A stretch of DNA of 64,000 bases, from assembly GCA_905221605.1 (NCBI GenBank), contig CAJNDS010002801.1:370001-434000 (forward strand). Reading direction: 5' to 3'. The notes beneath the pieces were generated by a model. That model was not told the DNA's origin and searched no databases. It saw nothing but the letters and a program-made list of their open reading frames with translations. The stretch is from Symbiodinium natans (taxonomy: Eukaryota > Sar > Dinophyceae > Suessiales > Symbiodiniaceae). The position numbers were made by a program, and so were the translations under genes. Numbering within the stretch: position 1 is the first letter of the stretch; each line of letters begins with the position of its first letter. Shown here one piece after another: positions 44,301 through 55,000 of this stretch.

Positions 44301-46856
44301 GGTGCTGGCCTTAGAGCCGCAGATACCGGATTTCCTTTCGGGAGACAGGTCTGCCGGCGAGTAGGATGGGATAATGAATCTAGAACCAGTCTTAGATCGT
44401 CTTAGGGCCTCGGTGAACCAACACATGCCTGTGTCGAGCCGATGCACCATACGAGCGACAGTGGGCTGCGTGCACGCTGCTGCGTCGAAGTATCGAAGCT
44501 CAGCGGGCTTAGCAGCTTGCTGGGCCGCGGAGATGTTCTTTGACGTTTGGACTTGGCCGCCCTACGTTTTTCAGCTACGCCGCGCTTGCAGCTTTTCTTC
44601 AGCAGTGCCGGCTCCGACTGAAAGCTGCTTTGTTCCGCAGGGTTGCTGTGTGGCGTTCGCGTGGGGCACTTTCCATGTAGGCACGGCTTGTAGGTGACTA
44701 TGCAATGCAGCCAGGCATCGTGGTCCACCTCCTCACGCGAGGTACAGTGGCGCATCGAGTGGGTAAGCTGTGGTGCGTTCGTCTAGGAGAAGGTCGGTGA
44801 CCAGCTTTCAAGATTGCACGGGACAGTCCAAGCCGTTTGCGAGGGTGCGAGTTGCAGACATGAACCGGTACAATCCTCGCAAAGATAAGGGTGTGGCCAA
44901 ATCCACGTAGGCTGGCTCTCCCAGAAGCACTCTCAATGATCAACTGAGCTGCGGATGTCTTGCAAAGAGGGAGCCCCTTGTCGACTTCCAAGTATCGTGT
45001 AGTGGGTCCCATCGTCAAGAACTCCTTGTGGCGATCGGCTTGGATTCATGCCGAAGTTCCAAGACCTGTGGTGGATGCAGTCCTTGTCGCCACTTCACCT
45101 CTGGGGTTGCCGATTCGTGCCGGGAATGTGATGTGAAAATTTGGACCTGGGCACAAGTGACGAGGGTTTGCCTTTGCTCAGGTCACTTCGGGCCGAAGCA
45201 TCTCGCCCGCATGGCCCACGCAGCTGCGTGCCTGCCTGGAGCTTCCGCCGCGCTGCGGGAGGCGCTGACGTTCTCTCTCTTACCTTCTCCCTCTCTCTCT
45301 TACCACTTGGCTGATGCTCAGCACAACCCCTTTTTGCAGGTTACTTGAGAATCTTGCAAAGGGCTTGAACTTTATTGAACACGAACCGACAAAACGACAC
45401 GTTGTGGGGTTACAAAGGATGTTTCATGCCATGGCTCCCGTCTGAAGGAGGGCATCGTGCGGAAGGGTAGGGCACCAATCAAGGGTTCAACGAGTGTAGT
45501 CCTGTTCAGGAACTGGCCCTGAAATTCAGGCACAGAATTCAGGAACCGCATGGTGCAACTCAGGCCAACGACAGGAGAACTCACGGGTCCGCACTCAGGA
45601 ACAACAGGACACAATTCAGGGAACCAGGAGGTCGCAATTCAGGGTTTAGGGTTAAAACTGTGCCACATCAGGAGCCATTTGTGCCTGAATCTTGCCATGA
45701 CGGTTCCTTGCGGTTCCTGAGTTGGCACAGGCAGTTCCGAATCGGGTTCCGGAATCTAGCCTTGTCCCGAATTCTGGGACTGGCATCGGCTACACAGTTC
45801 CTGAAGATAGTTCCCGAGTTGGACGGTAGCCACACATATGGATCAACGAGTGATCAACCTGAATGTAGACGTCTGAAGCCAAGTTCACGCAGGGCAGGGG
45901 GCCCATGGAAGCTTTCGGAGTTTTGGCAGACTTGCCGCGCTAGTCGGAGGTGACCGCACAGCAAGCGAGTTTCGACTGAGTCTCATGTGTTCCTTCCTGG
46001 ACTCCACACCTCCTATTTCTGCGCGCTTCCTGGTCAAATCTAAAGCCTTAAACATTAAAACCGGGAGGCCTTGGCGCGGGCCGCGCGTGTGGCCCCTGCT
46101 GCCTTCGAACCTGGGGTTGCCCAACCGCATTATGGGGTTTACTTACTTTAGGTGCTTGGATAGTGGGGGTTAGGGGCCCACACATGAGAAGGACAACAGA
46201 AGCAAGAATACCCCCAGAGGGGGTATTCTTGCAGTATCTAGGTCCTTGGAAGACCTTCGCAGCTCGGGTTGTTTTGTCGACTGACCAAGAGTGCAGGATT
46301 TAGAGCTAGGGCTCTGGGTGTAGGGTTTATCGTGGCAGGAGGGCTCCAGATCCCGCGCAGAAAAGAAAGCATGTGCCGAAAAGACTCGAGGGCTCCTCCG
46401 CAAATTCAGCTTCTCCTGGCCCTGCAAGGGCATTCGAAGAGCTGTTCTGCAAAGGACACTGATAAAACATGAGAACCCAAATCAGGCGAAGGCGAAAGCC
46501 CTGAACACGAAACCCAGACTCACTGAAGTCCTGAGCCGCTAAACCCTAGACCTTTCACCCTAAGCCCTAAGCCCTAAGCCCTAAGCCCTAAGCCCCTAAG
46601 CCCCAAGCCCCAAGCCCCAAGCCCCAAGCCCCAAGCCCCAAGCCCAAGCCCCAAGCCCCAAGCCCTAAGCCCAAACCCTAAACCCGAAACCCTAAACCCG
46701 AAACCCGAAACCCTAAACCCGAAACCCTAAACCCTAAGCCCTAAACCCTCCATAGAGTCGGGCCTGCTAAAGAAGTTTCCAGGACCTGGCCAGTCTCTCG
46801 CGGTCCTTTGTTCGGCTGCAACTTCCAGACGACTACTGCCGGGACGCCGGGGGATG
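38321..46856 (+). CDS. Second OPR/RAP-like helical-repeat protein, many short exons
   Basis: Exons of about 50-130 bases separated by introns of about 0.3-1 kb. Readable: RLPRLDQDLGPLLTALAAAR (about 38327), AVAARTPGFDEAALRQ (39858-39907), VSAALANLGPVGTPAVVPQK (from 40048), RLMEDLELRKPQTFG then IALLWACARAPALDEL (40210-40318), LSQATEAELCRLAWE (about 40710), FSSSQLSTMLWAAAEVAVQ (about 41908), QAEAVLPAAARLGALGLSEL (about 42341), AVLLALAAEEVGHLGKG (about 43405), RRTQATLSAVLSGLAEMLPA (about 43950), RMAHAAACLPGASAALREAL (about 45207) and DLASLSRSFVRLQLPDDYCR (about 46784). The recurring 'L-x-x-x-LWA-x-A' and 'DLASLxxxFxRL' helices are those of octotricopeptide/RAP organelle RNA-binding proteins. Where it begins and ends is uncertain; the first listed exon may be another gene. 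Confidence 0.55.
38700..38785 (-). repeat. Telomere-like array (CCCTAAA)n
   Basis: About ten units CCCTAAA/CCCTAAAC filling almost an entire short intron-like stretch. A TTTAGGG-like array (GGGTTATAGAGGG) lies at 38225-38315. Confidence 0.9.
40600..40617. repeat. 18-base perfect palindrome
   Basis: GTATAGGGGCCCCTATAC, in an intron-like stretch of short unconnected motifs. Confidence 0.8.
40775..40905 (+). repeat. Telomere-like GGGTTTAGGGGTTTGGGG repeats
   Basis: Degenerate units with extra G, immediately after the exon near 40770. Confidence 0.85.
41093..41205 (-). repeat. Longest near-perfect telomere-type array (CCCTAAA)n
   Basis: Some sixteen CCCTAAA units with only a few variants (CCCTAGA, CCTTAAA). 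It lies between two exons of the OPR-like gene, so it is internal rather than a chromosome end. Confidence 0.95.
42415..42790 (+). repeat. GGGGTTAT/GGGGTTCT minisatellite
   Basis: About 375 bases of 7-8 base units (GGGTTATA, then GGGGTTAT and GGGGTTCT alternating) related to the telomere unit. Two frames translate to Gly/Leu/Trp/Val/Tyr repeats of up to 83 codons, which I regard as artefact. It lies in an intron of the OPR-like gene. Confidence 0.9.
42839..42880. repeat. Hairpin, 12-bp stem plus AAAA/TTTT
   Basis: CTTAAGAACCCC (42839-42850) and GGGGTTCTTAAG (42869-42880) are reverse complements; AAAA/TTTT continue the stem past a CC bulge. Confidence 0.75.
43018..43110 (+). repeat. Telomere-like TTTAGGG repeats
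   Basis: GGGTTTAGGGTTCGGGTTTAGG and related units in an intron. Confidence 0.8.
44256..44561 (-). pseudogene. Antisense protein-like fragment inside an intron
   Basis: A minus-strand frame of about 100 codons, open from a stop at 44562-44564 to the stop at 44256. It reads SKNISAAQQAAKPAELRYFD, then TQPTVARMVHRLDTGMCWFT, then RRSKTGSRFIIPSYSPADLS. Composition is natural, unlike the surrounding DNA. 'MVHRLDTG' resembles the HRLD motif of RluA/RluD pseudouridine synthases, but the expected TSG after it is replaced by MCW, so an active enzyme is not supported. It lies between two + strand exons of the OPR-like gene and looks like an inserted gene fragment. Confidence 0.35.
45440..45840. repeat. 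Imperfect inverted repeat cluster (CAATTCAGGAAC / GTTCCTGAGTTG)
   Basis: The left half (45500-45650) repeats CAGGAAC and A(C)AATTCAGG in several spacings; the right half (45700-45830) repeats GTTCC(T)GA and GAGTTGG in the opposite sense. Edges carry TTCAACGAGTGT (about 45488) and ATCAACGAGTGA (about 45841). Confidence 0.55.
46202..46232. repeat. Perfect 14-bp hairpin with 3-base loop
   Basis: GCAAGAATACCCCC, loop AGA, GGGGGTATTCTTGC. No T-run follows and there is no reason to see a transcription terminator in this organism. Confidence 0.9.
46556..46750 (-). repeat. Telomere-variant array: CCCTAAG, CCCCAAG, then CCCTAAACCCGAAA
   Basis: The unit changes in blocks along the array, each variant amplified locally. 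It ends directly before an OPR-type exon. Confidence 0.95.
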
Positions 46857-46857
46857 A

Positions 46858-46960
46858 CTAGGTTTAGGGTTTAGGGTTTAGGGTTTAGGGTGTAGGGTTC
46901 AGGGTTTAGGGGCTTTAGGGTTTAGGGGCTCTAGGGTTTAGGGGTTTTAGGGTTTTTCTG
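46858..46960 (+). repeat. Telomere-like array (TTTAGGG)n directly after an exon
   Basis: Opposite orientation to the array upstream of the same exon, so the exon is flanked by inverted telomere-type arrays. Confidence 0.95.
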
Positions 46961-46964
46961 TGGC

Positions 46965-48440
46965 GCCTCGGATCTAAGCCCTAAGCCAAAACACTAAATT
47001 CCAACCACCCCACCTGAACCCTGAACACGCTACAGTGGGGTTTGGGGCTGGGGAGTTGTAAGGCTTTGGAGCGACTGCAGTCAGTTTAGTCCCTTCATAT
47101 TTTCCAAAGGGACGGCACGTTTCCAGATGCACGACTCCACACCCTCAAGAACCATCAGGATTCCCAAAAAGTACTCCCAGTGCATGTCCCCTGTTGTGGT
47201 ACATGTCCTCAGTATGTTTGGGTCATAACCTACATCCAACATGTACCCTTGTATCCGTACCTATATGCAGCAAGGCTCTGTTGCCCGTCTAGGACCAATC
47301 TAGGGATTAGACAGAATTATCTCGGTGTTTAGGCGGCTCCCAGTGTTTAGAGTTCCGAACCATGCAAATCCATGAAACTGAGCTGCTGACTTGTATTGAG
47401 GGATACTTGAAGAGACTTAGGCTTAAGTCTCATGGTTCAAGGGCCTTGTTGCAGGACTTGGCTGAAGCAAGCCAGATCACGGCCGAGGGGAAAAGAAGCA
47501 CCGGACGCGCTTGAGAGCTGCAGCGATTTGAGGGCTCCAGATTTACGTGAAGGCTTCCATGTCTTTGGGTTCGCCTGCCCCTTCCGGTTGACTCCTAGCA
47601 GACACTTCTAAACAGGGTCGCGTGCCTTGGTTGGACCAACTTCATAGTGAAGCTAATGCCACGGAACATCCACCCTCCTGGGCATCCTCGAGCCCCCAAA
47701 GTATCCAACTGCCCATGGGTCTGACATGGTGTGACCGCTCGGGCCTCCGCATCCCTCCTCCTGCTGGGAGGTGAAGATCCGCGATGGCCCAGGCGCTTTG
47801 CTTCATCGCGTTCGTGGTTTGAGGTTTTCTATTCGTGCGCAATGCTAGGAAGAAGCAGCTTTGTTTGAGCCACATGTTTCTTGCGGTTCACCCAGCACAG
47901 CTGTACCGTGTCAGACGACGACGAGATCTCACGGGTCATGCAAGCTTGGAACGGCTGACCTGTGTGCTCAATGCTTCCAGCAGCCAGCCGCCCGTGTTAT
48001 GAGAAGAATGAGCGGGGTCATTCAAGCTGGACATGGCTAGGCATTCCATTCTTTGTGTCGACCCTGTCAAGTCAGACCACCGCCAAGATTTGCCCAGGAG
48101 GAGAGTATGATACCAACGTTCACCAAGCCTATCGCAACAAATTGACACGTAGAGCCCCAAGACCGCAGCATTCCCCCAAATACCACACCGATCCGGAACT
48201 GCCGTACGCCGCGGCCACATGCGCTGAGTCGGTGAGAGCAGGGACGGCTCCGGCCTCAGCAGGCAAAGGGCTTTTAAGCTTTTCCAGGTTATGTGCGTCT
48301 GCTTCTGTAGGATCCGCCTTGTCTTGTGCTCCAGCCCCTTATATAATCACCCCCTCCTGAATCGAAGCCGATCCAGAGGTGTTGCTGTGGGCCCGGCGCC
48401 ATGGGTATCGCCGCCAGGGTTTCCGGCTTGAGCTTTCAGG
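46965..48440. other. No gene recognised
   Basis: Spacer-like DNA. Overlapping open frames at 47936-48360 on both strands show no family features. Confidence 0.4.
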
Positions 48441-48448
48441 TTGAGGGG

Positions 48449-48590
48449 GCGGAGGATGCTGTTCGCGATCGCCATGCTGTGGTCTCGACAACCTGCCAGG
48501 CACCAACTGTAGCCGCTTCGATGGCGGAGATGCAGGTGGGCTTCAGAACCCCTGAGCCTCAAGAGGGTTTAGGGCCTAGCATAGCCTGAC
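48449..48590 (+). CDS. Candidate exon, unassigned
   Basis: Reads EDAVRDRHAVVSTTCQAPTV then AASMAEMQVGFRTPEPQ. It is followed by CCCTAAA-like repeats (48640-48710). Could be a 5' exon of the next gene, though that gene has its own good start. Confidence 0.25.
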
Positions 48591-49093
48591 AAAGCGTCAG
48601 GGCCATGCAGCGGGTGTCAACTCATTGGTTAAACCTTGATAAGCCCCAAAGCCCCAAATCCCAAAACTTCAACCCTAAACCCTAAACCCTCAACCCTAAA
48701 CCCTAAATACCCCCCCTGCCCCCCGCATGATTCCCAACGCCCGCAAACGACGTTGCCCCCCCCCCCCGAGTTGGCGCGCGGCCCATCTCTTCCAAGCCCG
48801 TTCCGGCAGGGAACTCGGGCTTCGGTTTGTTTGTTTCTCTATTTATATGAAATAGATAGATAAATTAGTAATTAATAATATATATATATATTTAAATATG
48901 TATATGTTTGTTTTCATTTATGTAATGTATTTTCTTGTTTTGTTTGTGGGGGGGGGGTTCAGGGTCAAGGGTTTGGGGGTTAGGGGGTTTAGGGGTCAGC
49001 AAACCTGACAGAGGCCTGGATGCACAAAGGGGTTTGGGGGTTCAGGGTTTGTGGCCTTGGGAGTGTAGGCTTAGGGTTTGTTCTCGGGCCGTG

Positions 49094-52000
49094 ATGGCGG
49101 GCACTTCGAAGATTCAGCCGACGCAGCAGCCACCAAAGTCCCCAAAGGTCTCCGTCCACGTCTACGACCTGGGAGCGTCCGAGCGTATCTCCCTGTTGAA
49201 CTCGGCCCGACACCCAGAGTGCTGGGAGGCTCATGCGTGCTTCAAAGCGGGGTTGCTTGTATCTTAAACACGCTCGTATCCGGTCTTCACCATACTGATC
49301 CTAGTTATAACCCTACCCATGAACCTCCAAGTCAAGTGGGTCGGAAGAGGGGCCCCTTGCAGGTTTCGGGCTTTGGGATTTGCGAGTGTTCGGGTTTAGG
49401 GATCAGGGTTCAGAATCTTCTGCAAAGCTCATGATGCGGGAGACATGGCTTAAGCATCCACCGGTATGGACACAAGAAGCGTTTCACCCGTTCAGGCTTT
49501 GGAAAGGCTCTTCAGAACAGGAGCAGTCCCTGCGTTCGTTTGTTGCGGCTGGGGTTTCCTGGATGTTCTGTCGGCCCCATGGTGCAGAAGCATGAGGCAA
49601 CTCGAAACAAAGCCAGCAGCACACCCGTTCAAGTAGCTATTAAAACCTCCAACCCTGTAAACCCTAAACCCTTTATAAGCTCTATAAACCCTAAACTCTA
49701 AACCCTAAACTGCAAACCCTCTACCCGAAACTCCAAACCCTAAGAAGCCCATAAACCCTGGATCAGCAGTCCGAGGTCCTCAGGCCTTTCGGCACAGGAG
49801 CTTTCCACTGCGGCGTGGAGGTGGCGTTCGCCCTTTCCTCGTAGGGAAGTAGGGTTTAGGGTCGAGGGTTTCGGTTTTCGGGGTTAGGGGTGTAGGGGTT
49901 TAGGGGTTTAGGGGTCTAGGGGTCTAGGGGTCTAGGGGTCTAGGGGTTTAGGGGTTTAGGGGTTTAGGGGTTTAGGGGTTTAGGGGTTTAGGGTTTAGGG
50001 GTTTGGGGGGGCAGTATGGAACAAAGTACCTTGTACCGATAGTCGATACCCCTCTAGGTACCTCTGTGTGGGCCCCTGATTCTCTCATTCCCTGCCAAGA
50101 ACCAGTCAGCTTTCAGCCTTGTGCATTTTTTCGTGCGTTTTGTAGTTTCCTCTTAGGCTTAGGGTACCGGAGATTCTTGCTCGGACACCTCTGTTGATAC
50201 GAAAATTGTGGTACCCAAAAGGGACCGGTTCTTGTTGCGACTACGACTGCTTGTGGAGCGCCTTACCAAACACTATAAGCTCGAGTCATATATCTGCATA
50301 TACACACATACTTATGTGTGTATTTGCAAAATCGAATCGTATCATGATAGTAAAAACACTAGTGGAGACGCCAGATCTACGGCTTGGAGTGGAGCTTCTC
50401 CGACATCATGAACTGCACTGCTTGGGCGCCCAGACTCGGTGTCCAGATGTGTCCAGTGCCGGCTGTACTCGTCGCGCTCCTCTGTTGCTGTGACAGGCCG
50501 TTAGTTGAGCTTTAAGAAGGGGCCGGGCAGAGGATTCAGCGCGCCAGCCCCCAACTCAAAAACTGCAGCCTGCAGGCCTTGAAACGTGTAGGGCTGTGTA
50601 GGGTGTGGTTGGAGGCTGTCTCAGGTTTCCAGAGCGGGCTGAGACTCAGGCAGAGGAGCGGGCGCGCACCGGCGTCTTCAGTGCCTGGCCGAAGCAGAGT
50701 CTGGACACCCGGTTCTCGGAGAAATCTCACGTAGCACCCCTGAAGCTCTGCTAGCATATTTCATCCCTCTATCAGATCTGTCAGGTCCCGGACACCGTTA
50801 CGTCGAATCTGTTCTCATCTCAGTCGCGACGGCTGCGAGTCTACGAGTTTTGCATGCGCCCTGAGCGTGTCCGAGTCAGTTTCGGTTCTACACGGTCGTT
50901 TAGACAGGTCGTTCAAGGGATTTCGGATTTTTCGCTCCCAGAAGCCCAACACCCGGGCCGCCCCAAGCACTTTTTGGAACTAAGGTGTCCATGGGCTTCA
51001 CGTCCAAGACCGAGGCTTGTAACGTGCCTTTCATTGTCTCGACCATTGCTCGATGCATCTATTGAGCAAGAGAGGGAGAGAGAGAGAGAGAGAGAGACAG
51101 ACAGCAACCACTGACCCGGACCAAGTCAACCCATGGGGGGACCCATGGCAAACGCCAACCACAGGGCCACCAGGGGACACCGACACTGACAGCCCTCCCA
51201 CCCAACCGGCGCAACCCACGTGTGCCATCACCGGCGGCCACTATGTCCCCGAATACGATCCGTGGCACCCCGCAGAACCAGCGCTGCCAGCTCATGCCGC
51301 AGCGGCAGGGGGCCCACCAACACTACCACAGCCACCCCACCCACAAGCCACGGCGCCCAGGGGGACCCGGAATGAGGCAGGGCCCACCCGCCCTGGAACA
51401 ATAAGACTGGGGGCGGAAATGCACCTCGCCATCGCCTGGACGCACCTGGCTAAAGCGGCCCTCCACATGGCGAGCACCAACGACCAGCACCCACAACCGG
51501 ACCACCCACCTCAGAGAGCCGCACCCTACCGACCGGCTATGAACCCGTCGAGGCCAAGCCCAAACCGCCACCCCGCCCACCGGGGGCCCTTGACCAGCTC
51601 CCCGCTACACCAAAAGTGCCGCCGGAGCCGGCGCCCAAACGCCTCCAGCAACAAGCACCACCCACCAAACAACCGCCCGGGGGGCACCCCGGAACCCAAC
51701 CAACAGCACATGCAGGGGGGCAACAAGGAGCGCAGCAGACAGCCAAGCCACCGCCGACGCAGCCAGCCCAGACTTCCCCAGACACACAGCCGCGAGATGA
51801 GCAAGCCAGTATGCCCCCTCCCAAGGGCCAAGACAAGTCGCACACGCCCATTCGAACCAAGCCACCACCACCACCACCACCACCACCACCACCACCACCA
51901 CAACAACCGGCAGCCCAGCACTCGGACGATGATGAGCACCGACCGGCAGCATTCCGACAACCCGAGCCACCGCAGACCCCCCACACGGACAAACAACCCA

Positions 52001-55000
52001 CCCAAACACCACAGCGAACCAAGCCACCGCCCCCGCAGCCACCCACAGAGCATCACCAGGGAGATGGCGACCATCAGCCGGCAACAACCCAGCAGACCGA
52101 CGCGTTGCGCACTCCACATACACACAAGCCCTCCGGCGCAGCACCAGCATGGCCCAAACCACCACCACCGCAGCCACTGACAGACCAGCACCGGAGCGAT
52201 GGCGACCACCAACCCACAGCAACCCAACAGACAAAGGACACACAGACTCACCCCGCGGGCCCCGCGCACATGCACACAGCAGGCAGCCCAGCAGCTGGGG
52301 ATGCCCAACCCCCAACCGATGCACACCACGATGGGGGGGGGGGGGTCGAAACACCCGAGGAGGCAGCAGCGAGGTGGCTCCGCAACAAACACGAGGGGCA
52401 GGGGGAGCAGAGGATGCGAAACCGAGCTAACAAGGCGTGGCTGGCATGGTTGCGAAAGCAGCAGCAACAAGCACAAGCAAGGGTGCAGCAGTACAACAGG
52501 GGGGGGCTCGCGTGGAGGGGGGACACCAACACAGGGGGGGCCAGTGCAAGCGCAGCACCGGTGGACTGGGCGGAGATGCTGAACAGGCACCGACACCGCC
52601 CGCAGCCTGCGTCGACACTGCAGCAGCCGCAGCCAGGCACCAAGCAATACACGGAAGACCATACACGCTACGAACAACACCAGGGGGGCGACTCTGGAGA
52701 AGCATCTCCGAGCCAAAGCAAGCCGAGGGGGGACGACCAATCCAGCGCAGCGGGGGGAGGGGAGCTGGTGGCCACAACAGACACTCCCAGCACACAAAGC
52801 AGGGGGGGGCTGGCGGATGAACCCACACACCACCGGCCCACCACGATCCAGCCGGGGAGCAAGCAAGACACGGAAGACAGAGCCCGCTACGAGCAACGCC
52901 TAGCCCAGGAGCAAGCCGGCAATCAGCAACGAGGGGCCACACAACCGACACACCCGACACGCCCGCGAGGGCAAAATCCACAAACCCCCCCAGACGACAT
53001 CTCAGAGACGCACTGGAGTAGCACTGACGATGCCAGCTCCTCGGGGGGGCCAGAACATGATGCCGACCCGGACCCCGACGACGGGGAAGAAGGGCTGTGG
53101 GATTGGGCTATTGACGGACCGCCCATACTTCCCCTATTCCCGCAAGACCAAGCCATCTTCCACATGGGGGTGCGGGGCCGTGCGCAATGGCATGTCCGCA
53201 TACGGCCTGGCCACCTCTACATTCCCCCGGGGCGCAGGGTAATCCAAAGACCAGAGCACACACCCAGACACACCCAGCCGAACCGTGGACTCCCGCTCGC
53301 CACCGGACTGGACGGGGAGTTAAGAAAGCTGCTGGGGGCCGATCTGTGGGTCCTAGCCGTGACAAACACGGCGGAGGCGCGAGAAGGGAGGGGGGGGCAG
53401 ACCACGCCGGGAGCAGCACCACTCCGGGCAGGGGACTTCGCGCAGATCACGCCCGACGTGCCACCAGTGGGCGCCCGTGTCCAACCCTCGATTGTCACCC
53501 CCCTACACAACCGCCCGGGCGCGTATCAGGGGGAACCTGAGGGGGACCACGCTGACACACCCAACGCGCCCGACACGAACCCCCAGGCGGGCAGCACCAC
53601 CGACACTACCACTGACACCACTGCCACAGCCACCACGAGCACCCACACACAACAACAGGGAGGAGACCCGCCTCATACGCACGCGGAACCCGACCACACC
53701 GACCTCATGCAGAGGAGGGGTCAACCACGCACACCCTCCCACATGCAACACGTGACCTCCCCTACCGCTCACCCCACACCCACAACCTCCACACACCCCC
53801 CGGCAACGCCGGAGGGTGAAGCTCTAAGACACATAACCACGGCCATGGAGGCCATACTCCTGCGGGGAGGGCGAGCTGAAACCACGGAGATGCGTTGGGC
53901 CATCCGCAAGGCCGGCAACCACCTGCAGGCGGCGTAGGGGTGCCTTTGGGGCCACCTAGGAGCATCGCCGCACAACCACACCATGGGGGGCACCTTCCCC
54001 ACCACCAACAACCCGGTGGAGGAAACCCTACACCTCGCCGAACACCTTCTCACACACTGGGGGGGGCTCACCGAGCAGGAGAGCGGGGAAGATGTTAGCA
54101 CGGTGGCGCGGCTGATTCAGCAAGCAGAAAGATGGCTGGATGGGGTCCAGCGCACGAGAAGCTGGGAGCTGCACGGCCTAGCTGAGACGGAGATCATCGG
54201 GGCCAGGGGGGCAATAGAGGAGGCACTGAGAGTTGGGGGCACAGAGAGGGCACGTGAGCACTTGCAGCATGTAATCACGCACCTTGAAGCATGCCTGGGG
54301 GGCGCAGCCTGCGTGCTGCAAGATGACTGGATGCCGATGCAAGGGGGGCCTGCGGCCAGCAGCGAAGGGCCCACAGAACCCCCACCACCTGAGCTGCCAC
54401 AGCAACCAAGCTGGCCGCAGCGGCAAACTGTGCACCCTGCGGACGTTCTCGGCTTAGCAGCGGGGGGAGTGGAAGCACAAACAAGGGGGGCCAATGCCTC
54501 CAACCCTAAACCCCCAACACCTGTGCATCCGGTTCTGGCTCATGGAGGAAGGCCACGTGGAGGAACTGTGGCACGCATACTACGCGCTGGATGCCTGGGC
54601 AGACCAACGCCTGGACGACGAGGCGGACGTGCGAGAAAGGGGGGCTGAGCAGCCGGACAGTGCAAGCAGAAAGAGGGGGGCGCCAATGGCACCGCCAGTG
54701 AGCCGCAAAGCAAGGGGGCCAGGGGCAAGGATGGAGACCGAGGACGAGAGCGAGGGAGAGATGGGCTGCGGGGTGGGAGAAGAAGTACCGCGCGGGCATG
54801 ATCGTGATAATGGCAACCAGAAGAACGCAGAGATCCACCTGGACGAGACGGCCGCGGACGGACCACATGGACATGATCGTATTGGTGGCAGCCAAAAGAA
54901 CACGGAGATCCACCTGGAGCCGCTGGGGGGGCTCGCTGACGACCTGGATGTGCACCTGGGCGCGGACGAGGACGAGCAGGAGGAGCACGACGTGATGAAC

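Noticed and set aside
46202-46232. Perfect hairpin considered as a Rho-independent terminator
   Set aside because: No T-tract follows and the DNA is eukaryotic nuclear.
51526-52896. 456-codon minus-strand frame and a 249-codon one, rich in Trp/Gly/Cys/Val
   Set aside because: They are complements of the Pro/Thr/Gln-rich + strand reading. Their residue pattern follows from CCA/CAC triplets and contains no motif.
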